Shown: positions 52,739-60,905 of the stretch, in pieces
How the letters are laid out: the number at the start of each line of letters is the position of its first letter
How positions within the stretch are numbered: position 1 is the first letter of the stretch
From: Saccharibacillus sp. CPCC 101409
GTDB lineage: Bacteria; Bacillota; Bacilli; Paenibacillales; Paenibacillaceae
Length of the DNA stretch: 64,000 bases
NCBI RefSeq assembly: GCF_030518235.1
Contig: NZ_JAULSA010000001.1
Span: forward strand, 186,001-250,000
Direction of reading: 5' to 3'
Notes under the pieces: generated by a model
Seen by the model: only the letters and a program-made list of their open reading frames with translations
Database searches by the model: none
What the model was told of the DNA's origin: nothing
Position numbers and translations under genes: made by a program

Positions 52739-53449
52739 ATGAACAAATCGAAGAAAAAACATAACGGTATCGAGGAAGAGGGTCGTCTGTCCGCTTCTTC
52801 AAAAGCCGAGGGTACAGGCAATCCGCACCGCGGACAGGGCGCTCGGCCCAAGCTGTCCGCGGCGGAGCGCGACAAGAAGCTCAGCAAGCTGATGTCGATG
52901 ATGCTGCGCCACAAGCCCGAAGAGTCCGGGCTGCGGCTCGATCCCGAAGACGGGTCGTGCGGCCTGGACGAGCTGCTGGCGGCGATCCGGCAGCGTACCG
53001 GCTTCGAAGCCGTCACCGAAGAAGACGTACGCGGCGTGGTGCGGCGCTCGGACAAACAGCGGTTCGAGATTGTGGAGCCGGGCGAGGCGCGCATCCGCGC
53101 GCGCTACGGACACAGCTTCGGCCGGGTGAATTACCCGCAGGGCACGCCGCCGGCCGTGCTGTATCACGGCACCGGCCGGCATGCGCTGCCGTCGATCGAG
53201 GAACACGGTCTGCTGCCGATGGGACGCGAGTACGTCCATTTATCGGCGGACACGCACTTCGCCGCGCTGGCCGGGCGGCGCAAAGGCAAACTGATCATGC
53301 TGCGCCTGGATACGGCGGCCGCGGCCGAAGCGGGCGTCGCGTTCTACGACGCGGGCAGCGGCGTGTGGCTGGCCGAGCGGGTTCCGTCCGCCGTGCTGGC
53401 GGTGGACGGGCAGTACGAGGACGAAGCGGAGCGGAAGCCGCGGAGTTGA
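52739..53449 (+). CDS. kptA: RNA 2'-phosphotransferase (Tpt1/KptA)
   Basis: A 236-residue enzyme that removes an internal RNA 2'-phosphate to NAD, releasing ADP-ribose cyclic phosphate. The N-terminal lobe has LSKLMSMMLRHKPEESGL and the Arg-His pair; the NAD lobe has RARYGHS, LYHGTGRHAL and REYVHLS. The first ~35 residues are a basic low-complexity extension not seen in most members. The ATG is 5 bases after AAAGGAG and overlaps the end of the frame upstream. Bacterial KptA usually has no obvious pathway; its place beside rtcB and ro60 suggests RNA end repair. Confidence 0.93.
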   Translation: MNKSKKKHNGIEEEGRLSASSKAEGTGNPHRGQGARPKLSAAERDKKLSKLMSMMLRHKPEESGLRLDPEDGSCGLDELLAAIRQRTGFEAVTEEDVRGVVRRSDKQRFEIVEPGEARIRARYGHSFGRVNYPQGTPPAVLYHGTGRHALPSIEEHGLLPMGREYVHLSADTHFAALAGRRKGKLIMLRLDTAAAAEAGVAFYDAGSGVWLAERVPSAVLAVDGQYEDEAERKPRS

Positions 53450-53584
53450 ACGGCAGCTGAAGCTACCGGGCGTCAGCCTTGATATCGAACAGGCGTCGGC
53501 CGCAGCGTCGGACGCGAATTTGCAGATTGAGCGTCGACCGCGATGCCGGAAACGAAATGTATTTTTGTGACGGTATGCTATGGG

Positions 53585-53770
53585 AATATTGCGTACGCGC
53601 ATCATTTTCGTAAGAACTGCCCGGAATTTGCCAAACTGTTGCCTACGTGCATCATTTGTTTGCCAATCCGGCAGGTTGGGACGGTTTTTCGGGAAAATGT
53701 TGCGCCTGAGCAGCATTGAACGGAGAAAGCCCGTTTTCGAGCAGGATTTGTTGCGGATTTGCAACATTTT
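53585..53770. repeat. Four-unit array (family B), spacing 50/61/51
   Basis: Each unit is a near palindrome TTGC-N6-GCA with flanking AAT/ATT. Units centre near 53595, 53645, 53706 and 53757. Examples are AATGTTGCGCCTGAGCAGCA and TTGTTGCGGATTTGCAACAT. The array lies between kptA and tatD. Confidence 0.75.
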
Positions 53771-53811
53771 GCAGAACGAACATGCCGGCAAACAGAAGGA
53801 GAGAATCGAAC

Positions 53812-54663
53812 ATGACGAATACACATCCCAATCACCATTCCCATCCAACGGCGGGATCGGACAAAACGAATCGAACGATCGACATCGGCATCAATCTGAT
53901 GCACCGTTCGTTCGGCGGCGATCGCGATCAGATCGTACAAACAGCGCTCGAAGCGGGCGTTACGCCGCTGATTATTACCGGAACGAGCGTAAGAAGCAGC
54001 GAAGCCGCCGCCGATTACGCCCGCAAACACCCGGGCCGTCTGTATACGACGGCCGGCGTGCACCCGCACGACGCCAAGAGCTGCGGCGGGCGCACGCTGC
54101 AAAGCCTGCGCGATCTGGCCGCCGGCGGCTCGGTCGTCGCAATCGGCGAATGCGGACTCGACTACAACCGCGATTTCTCGCCGCGCGACATGCAGCTGGA
54201 ATGGTTCACCAAGCAGGTGGAGCTGGCCGAAGAACTCGAGCTGCCGTTGTTCCTGCACGAGCGCGACGCGCACGAAGACTTTGCCCGCATCCTGCGCCGG
54301 GTGAAGCCGCCCGGGGTGCCGGCCGTGGTGCACTGCTTTACCGGCAGCGAGCAGGAACTGCGCGCTTATCTGGAAATGGACCTGTACATCGGCATCACCG
54401 GCTGGATCTGCGACGAGCGCCGCGGCAAGCATCTGCGCAGCCTGGTCAAGCTGATCCCGCCCGAACGCCTGATGATCGAGACCGACGCGCCGTTCCTGAC
54501 GCCGCGCGACCTCGTCCCCAAGCCGAAAGACGGCCGCAACGAACCGCGTTTCCTGCCCCACATCGCCGCCGCGGTCGCCCAATGCGCCGGCCGCAGCGTA
54601 GATGAAGTTATGCGGCAGACGACGGAGACGGCAAAGGAGTTTTTCGGAATTGGGTTTGAATAA
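53812..54663 (+). CDS. tatD: TatD family DNase
   Basis: A 283-residue metal-dependent hydrolase with a TIM barrel. It is closest to E. coli TatD itself: FDIGVNL-like TIDIGINLMHRSF, TAGVHPHDA, AIGECGLDYNRDF with the metal Glu, LFLHERDAHE, VVHCFTGS, YIGITGWICDERRG and IETDAPFLTPRDL. It degrades DNA 3' to 5' in repair and apoptosis-like processes. AAGGAG lies 10 bases before the ATG at 53812. A terminator follows. Single gene. Confidence 0.93.
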   Translation: MTNTHPNHHSHPTAGSDKTNRTIDIGINLMHRSFGGDRDQIVQTALEAGVTPLIITGTSVRSSEAAADYARKHPGRLYTTAGVHPHDAKSCGGRTLQSLRDLAAGGSVVAIGECGLDYNRDFSPRDMQLEWFTKQVELAEELELPLFLHERDAHEDFARILRRVKPPGVPAVVHCFTGSEQELRAYLEMDLYIGITGWICDERRGKHLRSLVKLIPPERLMIETDAPFLTPRDLVPKPKDGRNEPRFLPHIAAAVAQCAGRSVDEVMRQTTETAKEFFGIGFE

Positions 54664-54723
54664 AACGTGATTTTTCGGAAAAGATAAGGAATCGTTTCGC
54701 AACCCAATTAAGCAGATAAAGAG

Positions 54724-54759
54724 AAACAACCTGACGCAAAGTGTGCAGGTTGTTTTTTT
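54724..54759 (+). terminator. Intrinsic terminator of tatD
   Basis: AAACAACCTG / CAGGTTGTTT stem is followed by TTTTT. Confidence 0.83.
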
Positions 54760-54818
54760 ATTGAAATTTTTGGACTAAATGTTTTTAAGAGCGAATTAGT
54801 GGGGTTCAAATTTTTTTG

Positions 54819-54848
54819 TTGTACTTAATTATATATATTACATAAAAT
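54819..54848 (+). promoter_or_regulatory. Promoter of the SLH-Big2 protein gene
   Basis: -35 TTGTAC and -10 TAAAAT with an 18-base AT-rich spacer. It would give a leader of about 155 nt. Confidence 0.58.
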
Positions 54849-54943
54849 AGAATTATGGATTCGGAATGGTTATTTGGTATGCAAGAATGCCAATAGCACT
54901 GAAAGATATTCCGATTAAAAAAGTATGCTGGAGAGGAGGTGGT

Positions 54944-54961
54944 ATGTTCGCTCCACATTAG
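54944..54961 (+). CDS. Possible five-residue leader peptide (MFAPH)
   Basis: ATG TTC GCT CCA CAT TAG is preceded by GAGAGGAGGTGGT, one of the strongest ribosome sites in the window. It lies in the leader of the SLH-Big2 gene, 48 bases before that gene's TTG start. It may tune translation; it could also be chance. Confidence 0.35.
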   Translation: MFAPH

Positions 54962-55009
54962 CCAACCAAGTTCGACAAGTTTCGATTTTTGGGTAAAGGA
55001 GGTGTGCAG

Positions 55010-57784
55010 TTGAGAAGTTTAGGCAAGAAATTTGCAGCATCGGCGATGAGCTTTATTCTGGTTGCCGGTTTCGCGCTGCCGCAGCTTGCTTTCGGCGCTA
55101 CTGCTTATAAAGATATTTCGGAGGCCGATAACTGGGCAAAGCCGGGTATCCAACGAGCGAGTGAAATGGGAATCGTGCAAGGTTACCCGGATCGCGAGTA
55201 TCGGCCGAAGGACGGCGTATCGCGAGGAGAAGCCGCAGTTGTCGTCGCCAAAATGCTGAAGTTGGATGTATCCGGCGGCGCGACCGGATTCTCCGACGTT
55301 TCTTCGAACGCCTGGTATGCGCCGTACGTAAACGCGGTACGGAAAGCAGGCATCATGAACGGCGTAGGCGGAGGACGCTTTAGTCCGAATACCGAGTTGA
55401 CCCGCGAACAGCTGGCGGTAGTGTGGGTCAAAGCGGCTTCGCTGGATTTGAACGGAGATAATTCCGGATTGTCCTTTGGGACCGACGGTCCCGCAACCGG
55501 AGTTCGGGGAACATTCGATGTCGATTCGGCGAGCTCATGGGCAAAACCGTATTTGAGCGAGTTGAATCGTCTCGGTATTTCGTTCAACGCCGTCAACGAC
55601 ATCAACGGCAAGGAAGAGACGCAGCGCCAGGAATTGGCTTTCGTTATTTCGCAGTTCGCGCCGATGTTCGGCCAGATGAAAGTGGATTCCATCGACGGCG
55701 ATATCGTTACGCTCGACGGAACGAACTACCTGGTTACCGATGAAGTGCGCGGACTGCTGCGAGAGATCAATGAGAAAGCCCTGGCCGGCGGCAAAATTCG
55801 TTTTCGCACGGATGGAACCCGTATCACGGGGATCATCTATCTGGCTGTCGGTAATACGCGCGACGGAAGCGGCGCTGTACTGGACGCGGGCGGAACGCAA
55901 ATCGACAAGCTGAGAATCAACGGAGACGACGTCACGATAAGAAACGCGGTCGTACGGGATCTGGTGATCGATCGGGGACTTGAAAGCACTGTCCCTCTTG
56001 GAGGCATTCAGGTTACCGGCACGACCTATACCACGCAATCGGGAACGTTGACGCCTTTGGCGCCGATTACACCGACGCAGCCGTCCACACCGCCGTCGAC
56101 TCCTGTTGTGAACGATCCTGAGCCTACGACGCCGACGAATCCAAGTCCCGTTCGCGTTGTTTCGATTCAGATTAACGCGCCAAACGGAGCGACCACGGTC
56201 AACGAAGGCGGTATGCTTCAACTGACCGCAGCCGTGTCACCGACCGGCGCGACCAACAAGACGGTCGTCTGGTCCGTATACAATGAAACCGGCAGCGCAA
56301 GCATCGATGTAAACGGTGTGCTGACCGGAATCAAAGCCGGTACCGTGACGGTAACGGCAACGGCCTCCGACGGTTCGGGAGTGAAAGAAACCCGTACGTT
56401 TACCGTCGTTCAGACGCAGTTCCCGGTTACCGGGGTGACTGTATCCGCGTACGGCGGAGCAACTTCGGTTACACAGGGCGAGACCTTGCAGTTTAGCGCT
56501 CAGGTGCAGCCGAACAATGCGACCAATCCTTCGGTTAAATGGTCGGTGTACGGCGGAACCGGCAGCGCAACCATCGATCCCGTTACCGGACTGCTTACGG
56601 CGGGAACGCCGGGCACTGTAACCGTTGTAGCGACTGCCATGGACGGATCGGGTCAATCGGATTCGTTCAATCTGACCATTACGGCGGCAAATGTGCCGGT
56701 GCAAAGCGTAACCGTATCGGCCTACCAGGGAGCGAAATCCGTTAATGTCGGCAGTACTCTGCAGTTTACCGCTTCGGTATCTCCGAACAACGCAACAGAC
56801 CAAAGCGTAACCTGGTCGGTGTACGACTCGCAGTTTGCGAGTATCGATCAGAACGGGCTGCTGACTGCAATCAAAGCGGGAACCGTAACAGTAACCGCTG
56901 TGGCGAAGGACGGCTCCGGTGTAAGCAATACGTACAATCTGACAATCAAGCAGCCGGCAGCAACAATCACCATAACGGCGGCTGGGAATCCGAAGTATTT
57001 GAATGTCAGCGATACAGTGCAGCTTACAGCGGAATTCGATCCAAGCGATACGACGGATCAGACCGTAACCTGGTCGGTCGACGATTCGCAGATCGCGAGT
57101 GTCGATCAGAACGGCCTGTTGACCGGCAACAAAGCTGGCACAGTTACGGTTACCGCCACGGCGAACGACGGCTCGGGCGTATCGGACACTTACCAGTTGA
57201 CGATCAGACAGCCGGTAACCAGCGTCACGGTATCGGCATACGATAACGTGACGAATACCGTTAACGTCAGTGAGACCTTACAGTTGGAAGCAGCGGTGAA
57301 TCCGAACGATGCAACGGACTCAACCGTAACCTGGTCGGTTTACGATCCGCAATTTGCAAGTATCGACCAGAACGGCCTACTGACCGGCATCAAAGCAGGA
57401 ACTGTAACGGTTACCGCTACGGCGAAAGACGGCTCCGGCAAATCCGGCACGTACACCGTAACGGTTAAGCAGCCGGTAACGAGCGTGACGGTGTCGGCAT
57501 ACGACGGTACGACGAATTCGATCGAAGTGAACACTACACTGCAGTTGAATGCGCAAGTCGCGCCTGGCGATGCAAGTAACAAAACCGTTATCTGGAACGT
57601 GGACAATACCGCGGTCGCGACAGTAGATCAGAACGGTCTGCTGTCGGGCAAGAGTCAAGGTACGGTAATCGTCACGGTTACCGCCCAAGATGGTTCGGGG
57701 GCCCACGGTACGTATCAGGTAACTATCGTCAATAGCGGAAGTGGAAGTGGAAGCGGCGGAGGCGGAGGAATACCGGGCGGTTGA
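55010..57784 (+). CDS. S-layer-type surface protein, 3 SLH + 6 Big2 domains
   Basis: A 924-residue exported protein. A signal peptide (ending LPQLAFGA) leads into three SLH repeats (~residues 25-200: GYPDREYRPKDGVSRGEAA, GVGGGRFSPNTELTREQ, a weaker third). A ~150-residue beta domain and a Pro/Thr linker follow. Then six bacterial Ig-like (Big2) repeats of ~85 residues run to residue ~905, each with WSVY/WSVD, NGLLTG and GTVTVTATA. It ends in a Gly/Ser tail. The start is TTG, 7 bases after AAAGGAGG. The tail resembles a linker, so the protein may be truncated relative to longer homologues. Single gene with promoter at 54819 and terminator at 57835. Confidence 0.9.
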   Translation: MRSLGKKFAASAMSFILVAGFALPQLAFGATAYKDISEADNWAKPGIQRASEMGIVQGYPDREYRPKDGVSRGEAAVVVAKMLKLDVSGGATGFSDVSSNAWYAPYVNAVRKAGIMNGVGGGRFSPNTELTREQLAVVWVKAASLDLNGDNSGLSFGTDGPATGVRGTFDVDSASSWAKPYLSELNRLGISFNAVNDINGKEETQRQELAFVISQFAPMFGQMKVDSIDGDIVTLDGTNYLVTDEVRGLLREINEKALAGGKIRFRTDGTRITGIIYLAVGNTRDGSGAVLDAGGTQIDKLRINGDDVTIRNAVVRDLVIDRGLESTVPLGGIQVTGTTYTTQSGTLTPLAPITPTQPSTPPSTPVVNDPEPTTPTNPSPVRVVSIQINAPNGATTVNEGGMLQLTAAVSPTGATNKTVVWSVYNETGSASIDVNGVLTGIKAGTVTVTATASDGSGVKETRTFTVVQTQFPVTGVTVSAYGGATSVTQGETLQFSAQVQPNNATNPSVKWSVYGGTGSATIDPVTGLLTAGTPGTVTVVATAMDGSGQSDSFNLTITAANVPVQSVTVSAYQGAKSVNVGSTLQFTASVSPNNATDQSVTWSVYDSQFASIDQNGLLTAIKAGTVTVTAVAKDGSGVSNTYNLTIKQPAATITITAAGNPKYLNVSDTVQLTAEFDPSDTTDQTVTWSVDDSQIASVDQNGLLTGNKAGTVTVTATANDGSGVSDTYQLTIRQPVTSVTVSAYDNVTNTVNVSETLQLEAAVNPNDATDSTVTWSVYDPQFASIDQNGLLTGIKAGTVTVTATAKDGSGKSGTYTVTVKQPVTSVTVSAYDGTTNSIEVNTTLQLNAQVAPGDASNKTVIWNVDNTAVATVDQNGLLSGKSQGTVIVTVTAQDGSGAHGTYQVTIVNSGSGSGSGGGGGIPGG

Positions 57785-57834
57785 TTTGTTCCATCGCCGC
57801 AATCTGCCAATGCGAATTTCAATTCAATACTTGA

Positions 57835-57861
57835 GGGGCATCCATGGGATGCTCCTTTTTT
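57835..57861 (+). terminator. Intrinsic terminator of the SLH-Big2 gene
   Basis: GGGGCATCC-ATG-GGATGCTCC is followed by TTTTTT. Confidence 0.82.
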
Positions 57862-57961
57862 ACATGGCATGGCGAAACACCCTCAATTGCGTATAATAGA
57901 AACTAAAGCTCCTATTCGCCTGGCCGCCTATGGCCGGGCAGTCGAAGAAGGGAAGGACGAT

Positions 57962-58549
57962 ATGCGTAAACTGGTATTTTTCGTGGGGGGCGCCGGAAGC
58001 GGCAAGACCACGCTGGCAAAAGGGATTACGGAGAAGCATCCTGCGGTATTTCTCGATATGGACACGGTGTCGCGGCGGGCGAGCGAGAAGATCATGACGA
58101 TTGCCGGACACGATCCGAACGACCGGGATTCGCCGGCTTACAAAGAACTGTGCCGCGATCTCGGTTACGAGATGACGATGGACGTGGCGCTGGAGAATCT
58201 GGATTTGAATCTGGATGTGTTCGCGGTCGGTCCTTTTACGAGCGAGATCCACAATCCGGACTGGATTCGCGAAGCGCTGGGCAAGATCGGGGCGAGCGTG
58301 GAAGACGTGGAGGTCAAAGTCATCTACGTCTACCTCAGCGACATGGAGCAGTACAAGCAGCGGATTATCGACCGGGGGCACAAAGCCGACGAGTGGAAAC
58401 TGGCGCACTGGGACGAGTTTGTGAAACGCATGGAGCGTACCGACGTCGTGTGGGAACTGCCGGGCGATTCGATCCTGTACTTCGATAATTCGGCGGGCTC
58501 GCTGGAAGAGAATATCGAAAGTTTGCGAAAGTTCGTGTACGGAGCGTAA
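57962..58549 (+). CDS. P-loop ATPase/kinase-like protein
   Basis: A 195-residue AAA_33-type P-loop protein. Walker A is GGAGSGKTTLAK at the N-terminus, followed by FLDMDTVSRR, similar to polynucleotide or zeta-type kinases where an Asp binds the acceptor. RIIDRGHKADEWKLAHWDEF looks like the lid with Arg residues. Likely a small-molecule or nucleic-acid kinase, substrate unknown. The ATG at 57962 has GGAAGG upstream; the longer frame to 57869 overlaps the preceding terminator region. Confidence 0.8.
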   Translation: MRKLVFFVGGAGSGKTTLAKGITEKHPAVFLDMDTVSRRASEKIMTIAGHDPNDRDSPAYKELCRDLGYEMTMDVALENLDLNLDVFAVGPFTSEIHNPDWIREALGKIGASVEDVEVKVIYVYLSDMEQYKQRIIDRGHKADEWKLAHWDEFVKRMERTDVVWELPGDSILYFDNSAGSLEENIESLRKFVYGA

Positions 58550-58740
58550 GCGGAAGGGATAAGCGGGAGAGCAGGACGAGAGTCCTGGAGCCGCCGAGCG
58601 TCCGAGCCGTAAAATAGCAAAACCGGAGAACGGGCGTGCCGCGGAAACAAAAAGCTGTGGAAACGCCGCTGGGGTGAGATACGCGGGCATCCGGGCATGG
58701 AGCGGCGGAACGCTGGCTTCGATGGCACTTCCGCTGCCGG

Positions 58741-58937
58741 CATTGCTGCAAATCCGCATCAATCTCTGCCCGTTGGGACAGTAGATCGAGCCATTGATGC
58801 CAATACGCAGCAATTCAGGCGCCGCAGACGCGTTCCGGCACGGAAAGAAGCTGATCTTCGGAAAAATGATGCTCACATGCAGCAATGCTGGAATTCTGAG
58901 CGGAAAAGGCCGAATTTGCTGCCGATATGCACAAATG
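58741..58937. repeat. Four-unit array (family B), spacing 51/72/50
   Basis: Units are near palindromes TGC-N6-GCA with ATT/AAT ends, for example CATTGATGCCAATACGCAGC. They centre near 58752, 58803, 58875 and 58925. The middle gap is 11 bases longer than in the other arrays. GAGCGGAAAAGGCCG precedes unit 4. Between convergent genes. Confidence 0.7.
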
Positions 58938-58962
58938 GGCGGCTGATCCCAATTTGCGCACC

Positions 58963-59011
58963 AAAAGACCGCGGGCCTCCAGCCGAATTGGAGACCCGCG
59001 GTCTTTTTTTT
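58963..59011. terminator. Strong bidirectional terminator
   Basis: AAAAGACCGCGGG and CCCGCGGTCTTTT with an inner CCTCCA/TGGAGA pair and a run of eight T. Confidence 0.88.
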
Positions 59012-59094
59012 ACGTCTAAAAGCGCCTTGAAAGTATAACCAAATTGTAACTGTCAATCTGCCAACTTGCCGTCGCCCGCCGCTTTCGTCCGTCG

Positions 59095-59337
59095 TCAATC
59101 CCGATCGTACAGCCGGCTTTCGCGCTCTTCCTGCTCGATCTCCACCGACAAGCGGCGGAAACGGCGGATATTGACGACGAATGTATAGCCGCGCAGAGCG
59201 GCGAGCAGCAGCGGCAGCAGGATGCCGGGCAGGCTGTACAGCCGGAAGTAGAAAATAGAAGCGATCGCCAGGGCGATAAACACGACGTCGAACATCATTT
59301 TCTGCTGCAAACGCAGCTGTTTGCGCCGGTTGTCCAT
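59095..59337 (-). CDS. Small two-helix membrane protein
   Basis: 80 residues. Basic N-terminus, two membrane helices (~15-30 and ~34-55), then a charged, probably cytoplasmic tail (EIEQEERESRLYDRD). I do not recognise it. It starts 7 bp after the exonuclease-BRCT stop on the same strand, so the two are surely co-transcribed. Confidence 0.72.
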   Translation of the reverse strand: MDNRRKQLRLQQKMMFDVVFIALAIASIFYFRLYSLPGILLPLLLAALRGYTFVVNIRRFRRLSVEIEQEERESRLYDRD

Positions 59338-59343
59338 ACGCGG

Positions 59344-60411
59344 TTACCCCTCCGAACCGGCCCGGCCGCCGTTTTCCGCTTCGCTCAGCCGGACGGCGAA
59401 CTCGTCCTCGGACAAAATGCGTACGCGGCTGCCGGCGGCCGCGAGCCGCGCGGCCGACTGCGTCTTGCCGCTGGTGCGGCCGCCCGCGGCGTACTTCGCG
59501 TAGTCGCCGCGGCCGACGACCAGGTAATCGGTCTTCCATTCGACCGATTCGGTGCACAGCGCGCCGAGACCGGCGGCGCGCCGCTGGGCGTCTTCACGCT
59601 TCAGCCCGCTCAGCCGCCCGGCAAAGACCAGCCGCTTGCCGTACAGCGGATTGCCGCGGTCGGCCGCAAGATTCGGCCTTGGCGGCGCGGACTTGGGCTT
59701 CGCGGCCGCCCCCGAATCCGGCCGGCTTTCCGCCGCGGCTGCATTTGAGCCGCCGCTTTTTGCACCCGCTGGGCCGGCCGCTCCGCCCGCCGCGCTTCCG
59801 CTTCGCCGACGGCTGCTTTTCGCAGCCGACGACGAAAACGTGATGTGCTTGCCGCTGCGCAGGATCTGGCCGATGCGGTAGCCGTAGCGCTCGGCAAGGC
59901 CGCCGCAGTCGCCGGCTTCGCCCGCCAGCGAGCAGCGGAGAAAGATGCGGGCCGCGGCCCGCGCGTCTTCGATCGCGTCGTGGTGCTTGAACGAGCTTAG
60001 TCCCAGCTCGCGGGTGACCGTATTCAGCTTGTGGTTCGGCATATCCGGCCAGATCTTCCGCGCCAGCAGGCACGAGCACATATATTGAATATGCGGCAGA
60101 TCGAGATTGTGCTGCTCCGCGCTGCGCCGCAGCACGCTCATATCGAACGAAGCGTTGTGCGCGACCAGCACGCGGTCTTCGATCCGGCTGCGCAGTTCCG
60201 GCCAGATGTCCGCGAACGACGGCGAGTTTTTCACCTGATCCGGCGTGATGCCGTGCACGGCGATGCAGAACGAATCGAAATCGTCGTGCGGATTGACGAG
60301 GCTGTAATATTCGTCGACGATTTCCCCGTTTTTTACTTCGACTAGACCGACCGCGCAGACGCTCGCCCGTCTGCTGTTGGCGGTCTCGAAGTCGATGGCG
60401 ACAAAGTCCAT
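59344..60411 (-). CDS. DEDDh exonuclease with C-terminal BRCT domain
   Basis: A 355-residue protein. Residues 1-165 form a DnaQ/PolC-epsilon-like 3'-5' exonuclease with DFVAIDFETAN, VAHNASFDMSVL and HHDAIEDARAAA, so all five catalytic residues are present. A ~90-residue low-complexity Ala/Ser/Arg linker follows. The C-terminal ~85 residues match BRCT (GKRLVFAGRLSGLKREDA, TDYLVVGRGDYAK), as in NAD-dependent ligase. It probably acts in DNA repair. The ATG at 60411 has GGAGGGG 6 bases upstream; the longer frame lacks one. Confidence 0.9.
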   Translation of the reverse strand: MDFVAIDFETANSRRASVCAVGLVEVKNGEIVDEYYSLVNPHDDFDSFCIAVHGITPDQVKNSPSFADIWPELRSRIEDRVLVAHNASFDMSVLRRSAEQHNLDLPHIQYMCSCLLARKIWPDMPNHKLNTVTRELGLSSFKHHDAIEDARAAARIFLRCSLAGEAGDCGGLAERYGYRIGQILRSGKHITFSSSAAKSSRRRSGSAAGGAAGPAGAKSGGSNAAAAESRPDSGAAAKPKSAPPRPNLAADRGNPLYGKRLVFAGRLSGLKREDAQRRAAGLGALCTESVEWKTDYLVVGRGDYAKYAAGGRTSGKTQSAARLAAAGSRVRILSEDEFAVRLSEAENGGRAGSEG

Positions 60412-60513
60412 GCGCGTTTCCCCTCCAATCGGATCGTTTGCTGCTTGTTTCTTTTTCCGTTCTTTCATGCCCCGCGAATGGAACGATCGGTTTGCTGGCC
60501 GGAAACTTTCCGG

Positions 60514-60905
60514 CGACTTGCCTTAGTCACCGTGTGCGATTCAGCCGATCGAAAGCCGACTGATCAAGGTGAGGCAAGCTGCTAGCGACTTGCCTCAATC
60601 GGATGAACGGTTTCGCTCTTCTGAATCGCACCAAAACCGTGTGCGATTCAGCCGATCGAAAGCCGACTGATCAAGGTGAGGCAAGCTGCTAGCGACTTGC
60701 CTCAATCGGATGAACGGTTTCGCTCTTCTGAATCGCACCAAAACCGTGTGCGATTCAGCCGATCGAAAGCCGACTGATCAAGGTGAGGCAAGCTGCTAGC
60801 GACTTGCCTCAATCGGATGAACGGTTTCGCTCTTCTGAATCGCACCAAAACCGTGTGCGATTCAGCCGATCGAAAGCCGACTGATCAAGGTGAGGCAAGC
60901 TGCTA
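60514..60905. repeat. Three perfect 107-bp tandem palindrome repeats plus a partial copy
   Basis: Units begin at 60585, 60692 and 60799 and appear identical. A shortened copy with an internal deletion lies at 60514-60584. Each unit is a nested palindrome: GCGACTTGCCTCA / TGAGGCAAGC outside, CTGAATCGCAC / GTGCGATTCAG inside. It belongs to the P family. The last three bases, CTA, form the TAG stop of the SDR gene. Confidence 0.9.

Noticed and set aside
38392..52742. Genome-wide TAG reassignment explaining both internal TAGs
   Set aside because: TAG also ends other frames (for example at 20460 and 60903), and two cases are too few; separate nonsense mutations are simpler.
60514..60905. Tandem repeats as a CRISPR array
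   Set aside because: The 107-bp units abut with no unique spacers, each is a palindrome, and there are no cas genes.
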